A DNA stretch of 5,214 bases, from assembly GCA_903925435.1 (NCBI GenBank), contig CAIYFF010000543.1:1-5214 (forward strand). Direction: 5' to 3'. Under the pieces are notes generated by a model. That model searched no databases. It was given only the letters and a program-made list of their open reading frames with translations, and was not told where the DNA came from. A program made the translations under genes and the position numbers. This stretch comes from an uncultured Planctomycetota bacterium. Its GTDB lineage: Bacteria; Planctomycetota; UBA1135; UBA2386. Position 1 is the stretch's first letter, and every line of letters begins with the position of its first letter. Positions 1 to 5,214 of the stretch are shown here, in pieces.

Positions 1-1421
1 GCCTCGAAGAGTTCGTCGAGAAGACCGCCGCCGGCGACACGCTGACCGAGGTCATGGCCGACAAGGCCGGGCAGTTCCTCAAGACCTACGCGATCGACCA
101 CGGGCACAACTCACTTCGCGAAGGCTCGATCGTGCACCTCGCGATCGAACGCGTGTCACAACTCGTCACGCGCTTCATCCAGCGCGAGCGCCGCTGCACG
201 TTCGAAGAATCGTCGACGCGCTACATCTCGTTCTCGGCCGAGACGCACTGGCGCGATCCCGAGGTCGTGCAGGCTGGCGGCGAGACGCTCGCTGCATACG
301 ACGCAGTCTTGAGCGAGACGTTCGCGCTCTACCAAGAGCTCAACGAGAAGCTGCTCGCATACCTGCAGACGATTCGCCCGCGACAGGCCGACGAGAAGGA
401 AGCGCCGTGGATGCGCACGCTGAAGGCCGAGGCATTCGATGCGTCGCGCTACCTGCTGACGCCGGCGATCTACACCAAGTGGGGCATGGTCGCGGATGCG
501 CGCACCCTGAGCGACGTGATCACCGAGTTGCTCAGCCACCCACTGCCCGAGTTCCGCACCGTCGGCGAACGCATTCGCGACGAAGCGCAGAAGGCGCTGC
601 CGACTCTGCTCGCGCACGCAAAGCCAAACGACTACCTGCAGCAACAACACACGACGCTTCGCAGGCTCGCTGGCGAACTGCAACTGCGCCCCGCTGCGCC
701 AGGCGGATCCAAGGCAAGCGAGGGCAACGTGGCGCTGCTGTCGCACGACCAGGACCTCGATGTGCGGTTGCTCGCGTCGATGCTCTACGAGCACGCGTCG
801 CTGCCGTACTCGGCGCTCACAGATCGCGTCCGCGCGATGTCGCAAGCGCAGCGCGAGAAGTTGCTCGACGAGGCGATGGCGGCGCGCGGCAAGCACGACG
901 CGTGGCCTGCCGGCCTCGAAGGCGCCGCGCCGTTCGAGTTCGAAGTGCTGCTCGACTTCGGCGCATACCGCGACATCGGCCGTCATCGAAAGGGCTTCCA
1001 ACAGCAACAAGCGCTCACGACCGAGCACGGCTTTGCCGTGCCGCCGCTCGTCGATGCCGCGGGCCTTGGCGATCGCTACCGCGCGACGATGGAGCGCGCG
1101 GCGCACCACCAGCAGAAGGTCGCGGCCGACTTCCCCCACGCCGCCGCCTACGTCACGCCGTTCGCATTCTTGCAGCGCGTGCGGATCCTGTTCGAACCGC
1201 GCCAGCTCGACTACTTCGTCGAACTGCGCAGCGGCCCCGAGGGTCACTTCTCCTACCGCAAGGTGGCGATCGACATGTTCTTGCACATGCAGAAGGTCAC
1301 GCCGCTGTTTGCGCGCTACGTGCATGCCAAGCTCGGCGACGCCTTCTTGGGTCGCATGCAGACGGAGCAGACTGCGGACGACCGCCGCATCAAGCGCATG
1401 CAGGCAGCCGGCGACGCCTGA
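1..1421 (+). CDS. thyX: Tandem-domain ThyX-like FAD-dependent thymidylate synthase family protein, 5' end cut
   Basis: Family role: classical ThyX makes dTMP from dUMP in the cytoplasm, using FAD, NADPH and methylene-tetrahydrofolate. The frame is open from base 3 with no start in the window; the ATG at 54 is internal, because the fold begins before the GHNS motif. Residues are numbered from that ATG (455 residues to the stop). Domain 1 (to about 190) has GHNS at 17-20, a degenerate RER at 44-46, ESSTRY at 52-57, R132 before LLTPAIYT, and DARTL at 148-152. Domain 2 (about 235-425) has an EHASLPY motif, GRHR at 309-312, and a segment from P369 that aligns without gaps to the classical ThyX C-terminal half, including R392. 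Two ThyX folds in one chain make it about twice the usual 220-250 residues. I recall a widespread long family with ESSTRY in the first half and a RHR in the second. Family membership is firm; dTMP synthesis by this protein is inferred. A charged tail (431-455) follows domain 2. Confidence 0.82.
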   Translation, partial: LEEFVEKTAAGDTLTEVMADKAGQFLKTYAIDHGHNSLREGSIVHLAIERVSQLVTRFIQRERRCTFEESSTRYISFSAETHWRDPEVVQAGGETLAAYDAVLSETFALYQELNEKLLAYLQTIRPRQADEKEAPWMRTLKAEAFDASRYLLTPAIYTKWGMVADARTLSDVITELLSHPLPEFRTVGERIRDEAQKALPTLLAHAKPNDYLQQQHTTLRRLAGELQLRPAAPGGSKASEGNVALLSHDQDLDVRLLASMLYEHASLPYSALTDRVRAMSQAQREKLLDEAMAARGKHDAWPAGLEGAAPFEFEVLLDFGAYRDIGRHRKGFQQQQALTTEHGFAVPPLVDAAGLGDRYRATMERAAHHQQKVAADFPHAAAYVTPFAFLQRVRILFEPRQLDYFVELRSGPEGHFSYRKVAIDMFLHMQKVTPLFARYVHAKLGDAFLGRMQTEQTADDRRIKRMQAAGDA

Positions 1422-1424
1422 GCC

Positions 1425-1444
1425 GGATGCGCCGCGGCGGATCC
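1425..1444. repeat. Imperfect 20-base palindrome just after the thyX-like stop
   Basis: A GC-rich palindrome starts three bases after the stop codon. Its 10-base core, CGCCGCGGCG, is perfect. The flanks GGAT and ATCC also pair, with one G-G mismatch on each side of the core. In RNA it could fold into a short hairpin only by opening the central bases into a loop. No T-run follows, so it is not a standard intrinsic terminator. It may be weak termination or mRNA 3'-end structure, or chance in GC-rich DNA. Confidence 0.3.
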
Positions 1445-1615
1445 TGGGCGTGGCGAACGAGCCGCCCCAAGGACCCGCGGCACCGACGCCCTTCGCTTCG
1501 AGTCACGGAAGTCGCACCGACGACTGCGACCGCAGGCATCCCAACCTCTTTTCCGGCCCATCCACCGGTTTTGGCGCCTTGTGCAAGAATGCGCATCGCG
1601 CCCTCGAACGATCCT

Positions 1616-3727
1616 ATGCACGCACTTCGCACCGCAGCCAGCTTTGCCCTGCTCCTCGCTGTGGCAACCGCGCAGCAGTCCTTGGTTTGCCCGCCCGGAT
1701 CCGCCGCGACCGCAGGCAACTCCAGCAGCTCGTTCCCGTGGAACCGCGGCAACGCGAGCATGCGCCACCAGAACGTGTTCGACACGTCGAGCTTCACGCT
1801 GCAAGGCGCGAACGGCCCGATGCTGATCACCAAGTTGCGCTTCCGCCCCGATGACGGCGCAGCCGCGGTGTGGGCCGGCGGCTCGTGGCCCAACATCCGC
1901 ATCGACCTCGCGTCGAGCCCCAGCGACTACCTGACGCTGAACCCGACGTTCGCCAGCAACCTCGCGGCGGACGTCCGCACTGTCTACCAAGGTCCGGTGA
2001 CCGTGACGCCGGGCGCCACCGCTGGACTGGGCGTGCCGGCTGCGTGGTACATCGAGATCCCGCTGCAGCGCGCCTTCTACTACGACCCGACCGCTGGCCT
2101 CGACCTCACCGTCGATGTCTACCTCGATGGAACGGGTTGGTCCGGCACGTCGCGCGCAGTGGATTGCGTCTCCGCAGCCGGAACGTCGCTCGCGAGCCGC
2201 GTCACCGACACCACTGGCATCGCGGCGGCAACTGGCACGGTCACGAACAACTTCGCGGTCGTCACGGAGTTCACCTACGAATCTGCGACCACGCTCGTGC
2301 CGCGCTTCGTTGCGGACGTGACGCGCGGTCCGTCGCCGCTCACCGTGCAGTTCACGGACGACTCGTACTCGCCAGCTCCAGGCGGCGCGATCGCGTGGCT
2401 CTGGGACTTCAACAACGACGGCGTCACGGACTCCGGCTTGCAGAACCCGACGCACACGTTCACCGGATGCGGCGACTTCACGGTCAGCCTCCTGGTGATC
2501 GACGCGTTCGGGACGACGCGGACGGTGAGCTACCCAGCGTTCGTGCGCACGGACCTCATCACGCCGAGCTTCACGTTCGCGCAGGTGGGAGCTGGCCTCT
2601 TCCAGTTCACGGACACCTCGTCGCCGACTGCGACGGCATGGGCGTGGGACTTCAACGGCGATTCGATCACGGACTCGACGCAGCAGAACCCGACCTACTC
2701 CTACGGCCCGGGCTGCACCGCGCAGGTGACGCTGAGTGTGACGCGCAATTGCCGCACGGCGCAGACCACGCGCAACGTGCTGCTCGCGTCGAACTCACTG
2801 TCGTCTTCGTCAGGCGCAGCTCCGAACGGCCAACCGGGTTCGCCAACGGTCGGCGCATGCTTCGATGTGCGCGTCAACGCAGCCGAAGGCATCCAGGTGT
2901 GCGGCATCACGTCGTTCACGCACACCGACAGCGCTCCGTTCGAAGTCCAAGTCTGGGTCACGCAGAACAGCTACGCGACCAAGGAGAACAACCAGAACTT
3001 CTGGCGCCGCATCGCAACGGGCCAAGGTCAAGGCAACGGCGGAACGACGTCGAACCCCGTCGCGACCGAGGTCCCGCTCGATGCGCCGTTCTATCTGCCC
3101 CAGGGCAACTACGGCCTCGCGATCTACCACGGCCCGCGGAACGGCGTAGGCCGCGGCACGATGTCGTGGAACATCGGCGCGATCGGCCCGTTCTCGACCG
3201 CAGACCTCACGATCCATCCCAACCCGGCGACGGCAAGTGGCGTCTACCGCACCGGATTGTTCAGTGGCAGCTCTTCGTCCGGCAACGCATGGGTCGGCAC
3301 GTTGCACTACACGAAGCCATCGCTGTCGCGGCTCGGCGGCTACGGCTTCCTCGGCAGCAGCTGCTTTGGGGCGCGTGGCTTCGTCACCAACAGCGCGATC
3401 ACGACGCCGCGCATGGGCCAAGTGCTGACGACTCAGTTGACGAACATGCCGCTGTCGATCGGCTTGTTCTGGTTCGGTGTGACTCGCTACGCGCCTCCGA
3501 TCGCAGGCAGCGCGTTTGGCGCGCCGGGATGCCAGCTCTACGCGAGCCTCGACCTGTCGTCGTTGGTGATCGGCGCCAACAACTCAGCGACCTACTCGAT
3601 CTTCATCCCGAGCGACCCTGCGTTCCTCGGCCAGATCCTCTACGCGCAAGGCGCGGCATTCGATCCAACGCTCAACGCGCTCGGACTGTCGTCGAGCGAC
3701 GGCGCCGCGCTCGTGATCGGACTCTGA
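1616..3727 (+). CDS. Large secreted protein with two PKD domains and a planctomycete-type C-terminal module
   Basis: This is an exported protein of unknown function, probably on the cell surface or released. The ATG at 1616 gives 703 residues and an N-terminal signal peptide: R5, a hydrophobic stretch at about 7-17, and a likely cut after ATA at 17-19 before QQ. An in-frame ATG at 1589 would add nine residues ahead of it and fits a signal peptide less well; neither start has a clear ribosome binding site. In order: an unassigned, probably beta-rich region (20-228); PKD domain 1 (229-309, WDFNNDG at 263); PKD domain 2 (310-390, WDFNGDS at 344); a Ser/Gly/Pro linker (392-412); a second beta-type region (413-566); and a C-terminal module (about 575-703) with FGAPGCQLYASLDL and IPSDPAFLGQILYAQG. 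Nine cysteines follow the signal peptide and could form disulfides. No catalytic motif was recognised. PKD domains usually mediate protein or polysaccharide contacts, so an adhesin or matrix role is plausible but inferred. Confidence 0.85.
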   Translation: MHALRTAASFALLLAVATAQQSLVCPPGSAATAGNSSSSFPWNRGNASMRHQNVFDTSSFTLQGANGPMLITKLRFRPDDGAAAVWAGGSWPNIRIDLASSPSDYLTLNPTFASNLAADVRTVYQGPVTVTPGATAGLGVPAAWYIEIPLQRAFYYDPTAGLDLTVDVYLDGTGWSGTSRAVDCVSAAGTSLASRVTDTTGIAAATGTVTNNFAVVTEFTYESATTLVPRFVADVTRGPSPLTVQFTDDSYSPAPGGAIAWLWDFNNDGVTDSGLQNPTHTFTGCGDFTVSLLVIDAFGTTRTVSYPAFVRTDLITPSFTFAQVGAGLFQFTDTSSPTATAWAWDFNGDSITDSTQQNPTYSYGPGCTAQVTLSVTRNCRTAQTTRNVLLASNSLSSSSGAAPNGQPGSPTVGACFDVRVNAAEGIQVCGITSFTHTDSAPFEVQVWVTQNSYATKENNQNFWRRIATGQGQGNGGTTSNPVATEVPLDAPFYLPQGNYGLAIYHGPRNGVGRGTMSWNIGAIGPFSTADLTIHPNPATASGVYRTGLFSGSSSSGNAWVGTLHYTKPSLSRLGGYGFLGSSCFGARGFVTNSAITTPRMGQVLTTQLTNMPLSIGLFWFGVTRYAPPIAGSAFGAPGCQLYASLDLSSLVIGANNSATYSIFIPSDPAFLGQILYAQGAAFDPTLNALGLSSSDGAALVIGL
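2300..2785 (+). repeat. Tandem pair of PKD domains within the secreted protein
   Basis: Two copies sit at a period of 243 bases (81 codons): the WDF motif begins at 2402 in copy 1 and 2645 in copy 2. Both carry the PKD signature WDFNxD, then TDS, QNPT and an aromatic strand. Copy 1 reads WDFNNDGVTDS and copy 2 reads WDFNGDSITDS. DNA identity is high over TGGGACTTCAAC and CAGAACCCGAC but low elsewhere, which indicates an old duplication or separately acquired modules rather than a recent copy. Copy boundaries are approximate. Confidence 0.8.
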
Positions 3728-3770
3728 CAGCGGCCGCGACAAGAATCGCATCGAGCACCGCGTCGCTGTC
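3726..3770 (+). repeat. Inverted repeat spanning the stop of the PKD gene
   Basis: GACAGCG at 3726-3732, which includes the last two bases of the TGA stop, pairs perfectly with CGCTGTC at 3764-3770, leaving 31 bases between the arms. The interior has a small GCGA/TCGC hairpin. There is no T-run after it. It could be a 3'-end or termination structure for the PKD gene, but 7-base arms are not rare in DNA this GC-rich. Confidence 0.25.
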
Positions 3771-3779
3771 GCGCGCGAC
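3768..3779. repeat. Perfect 12-base palindrome upstream of the permease-like gene
   Basis: GTCGCGCGCGAC is a perfect palindrome lying 24 bases before the ATG at 3804, where a regulator site could sit. It overlaps the right arm of the neighbouring inverted repeat. Alternating CG makes such palindromes common at this base composition, so an operator role is only a possibility. Confidence 0.2.
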
Positions 3780-3803
3780 GGCCACGCGCTACGGTGCTGC
3801 GCC

Positions 3804-5214
3804 ATGCAAGGCGGCCCGAGCACGCATCCGATCCGCGCCCTTGTCGGAACCTGGCTGCTGCTCGATTTCTTCGGCGATGCGCGAAGAAGCGGCGGCGACG
3901 CGAGCACGCTGACGACGTCGATCTTCTCGCAGTCCTTCCTGTCGCTCGGCATCTCGGCGTTGCTGTTTCCCGAGATCCCGCCGGTGCCGTTCGCAGCGGC
4001 GACGATGTGCGTGTCCACGCTGCTGGTGGCGATCGGCTCGTTCGACACCGAGGAGCCTAAGAATCGCCGCGCCGCCGACCGCCTGCTGCAAGCAACGTCG
4101 CCGCTCGGCCGATTGCCGTTCGTGCTCGCTCACGCGCTGCATGCATCGTTCTCGACGATGCTGGTGACGATCGGCATGGCGCTGCCGCCTGCGATCCTGC
4201 TCGCGTGCCACGAACACAACGCGTGGCTCGTGCCGGGCTACGTCGCGCTTGCCTGCGCATGCGCTGCGCTCGCAATCGGCGCGCTCGCAGTCGCGTTGCG
4301 CGCGGCACGCGCCGCGCTGGGATCGCATCGCGCAGCCCTCGTCGCCGGCAGCGGCAAGGCAGCGCTGCTCGCGTTCGGCGTGGCGCTCTTCGCACTGTCG
4401 CTGTCCTCGTTGTCCAGCAACGTCGATGCGCTGCCGTTCCCGCGCGCGATTGCAGAACTGCTGCCGCCCTACCACGCTGCCAAAGTCCTCCACGACCCGA
4501 TCGGCGAAGGATGGCGAACGCTGCCATGGCTCGGAGCCGCGATCGTGCTGCTGCTGATCTCGACTGCGCTGCGCGACGAAGAGAACGACCGCACGCAGCG
4601 CAGAGGCCGCGGCGGCGCCATTGCGCGACTCGAACGTCGGCTCGCGGGAGCGCCCGAGGACGCAGCGGTCACCGGCTTCTGCTCGACGATGCTGTGGCGC
4701 AGCCCCGGCATCCGCGCGCGCGTCCTGCCTCTGCTCGGCGTTCCCGCGGCATTCGCATTCCTCGCGTTGCGCGGAAGCGACGAACGCAGCGCGCGCATGT
4801 TCGTCGCGATGGCGCTGCAGTTCCCCGCGATCTACCTGCCGTTCGTGATCGCAATGCTGCCGAAGGCCGACGTGCAGGGCGCGCGTTGGATCTTCGACTC
4901 CGCGCCACAACTGGGCATCGCTCGCATCCAGCGCGCCGTGTGGATCTCGCTCACGATGCGCGTGCTGCTGCCGGTGCACGCATTGCTATTCGTGTTGCTG
5001 CTCGCGACCGCGAAGGAACCGGCTGCGATCGCGCTCTTGTGCGCATGGTCGCTGTGCATCGGCACAGCAGCAGCGCGATTGATGACGCGAGCGCTCGCCG
5101 ACGTGCCGTTCTCGCGCGACCAAGATGCAGCGGGGCTCGATCTCGGCAATCTGATGGCAGCAGCGCTCGTGCTCGCGGGCCTGGGCGCGTTTGCTGCGAC
5201 GACGAGCCTCGGCA
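3804..5214 (+). CDS. Polytopic membrane protein resembling an ABC-2-type exporter permease, 3' end cut
   Basis: The frame stays open to the right edge, giving 470 residues and no stop. The ATG at 3804 has no visible ribosome binding site. About 11 hydrophobic segments can be seen: roughly 37-55, 62-79, 105-135 (one long or two), 143-166, 185-203, 238-256, 306-322, 332-352, 378-402, 406-428 and 449-466. A charged cytoplasmic-looking loop at 257-290, rich in Arg, Asp and Glu, splits the protein into two halves. Motifs include LLPPYHAAKVLHDP (219-232), MLWRSPGIRAR (296-306), ARWIFDSAP (360-368) and PFSRDQDAAG (435-444). WIF-x-x-AP after a long hydrophobic stretch is what I remember from uncharacterised permease components of bacterial ABC exporters. 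Substrate and partner are unknown: no ATPase with Walker motifs lies in the window, so it may be encoded beyond the right edge. A membrane protein is certain; the ABC permease role is inferred from general resemblance. Confidence 0.72.
   Translation, partial: MQGGPSTHPIRALVGTWLLLDFFGDARRSGGDASTLTTSIFSQSFLSLGISALLFPEIPPVPFAAATMCVSTLLVAIGSFDTEEPKNRRAADRLLQATSPLGRLPFVLAHALHASFSTMLVTIGMALPPAILLACHEHNAWLVPGYVALACACAALAIGALAVALRAARAALGSHRAALVAGSGKAALLAFGVALFALSLSSLSSNVDALPFPRAIAELLPPYHAAKVLHDPIGEGWRTLPWLGAAIVLLLISTALRDEENDRTQRRGRGGAIARLERRLAGAPEDAAVTGFCSTMLWRSPGIRARVLPLLGVPAAFAFLALRGSDERSARMFVAMALQFPAIYLPFVIAMLPKADVQGARWIFDSAPQLGIARIQRAVWISLTMRVLLPVHALLFVLLLATAKEPAAIALLCAWSLCIGTAAARLMTRALADVPFSRDQDAAGLDLGNLMAAALVLAGLGAFAATTSLG

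Noticed and set aside
407..1588. Long open + strand frame running through the thyX-like gene and continuous with the PKD gene, which would give a 1106-residue protein.
   Set aside because: The upstream part is Arg/Ala-rich out-of-frame translation of the thyX-like gene with no domain, and the signal peptide at 1616 marks the real N-terminus.
1422..1615. Search for a promoter, small RNA or small gene in the 194-base gap.
   Set aside because: No paired -35 and -10 boxes at proper spacing and no supported small reading frame; only the short palindrome at its left end stands out.
156..2455. Two long - strand open frames (156-1325 and 1316-2455).
   Set aside because: Both are Arg-rich and motif-free, and lie opposite well-supported ThyX and PKD coding sequence.
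1870..3912. 680-residue + strand frame overlapping the PKD gene.
   Set aside because: Its composition is dominated by Arg, His and Pro, typical of the wrong frame of a GC-rich gene; the competing frame has PKD signatures.
3789..4979. 396-residue open frame on the - strand.
   Set aside because: It is rich in Arg, Gln, His and Glu with no recognisable motif, and lies opposite a frame with clear membrane segments; it is a GC-driven shadow.
1..5214. Possible CRISPR array, tRNA, rRNA, transposon ends or phage genes.
   Set aside because: No regularly spaced direct repeats, cloverleaf, transposase or terminal inverted repeats were seen on either strand.

Overview
The window is GC-rich bacterial DNA. 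It carries three genes, all on the + strand, two of them cut by the window edges. The best guess for the source is a Planctomycetota bacterium. This rests mainly on the middle gene: a large secreted protein with two PKD domains and a C-terminal module of a type I remember from many planctomycete exported proteins. No gene start has a convincing Shine-Dalgarno sequence, which fits that guess but does not prove it. The lineage call is inference; nothing here is a taxonomic marker.

Layout. (1) Positions 1-1421 hold the 3' part of a tandem-domain ThyX-like protein (FAD-dependent thymidylate synthase family). Its reading frame is open to the left edge, so the true start lies upstream. (2) A 194-base gap (1422-1615) contains one short imperfect palindrome and no clear promoter. 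(3) Positions 1616-3727 encode a 703-residue exported protein: signal peptide, N-terminal beta-type region, two PKD domains, a Ser/Gly linker, a second beta-type region and a conserved-looking C-terminal module. (4) A 76-base gap (3728-3803) contains inverted repeats. (5) From 3804 to the right edge runs a polytopic membrane protein resembling the permease half of an ABC exporter, missing its 3' end.

The genes do not look like one pathway. They share a strand, but nucleotide synthesis, a surface or extracellular protein and a membrane permease have no obvious link, and the gaps suggest separate transcription units at least between the first two. No RNA gene, CRISPR array, insertion sequence, phage gene or attachment site was seen. 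I found no clearly new system. The most interesting signal is in the ThyX-like protein: each of its two domains appears to keep a different, complementary half of the classical active-site residues.
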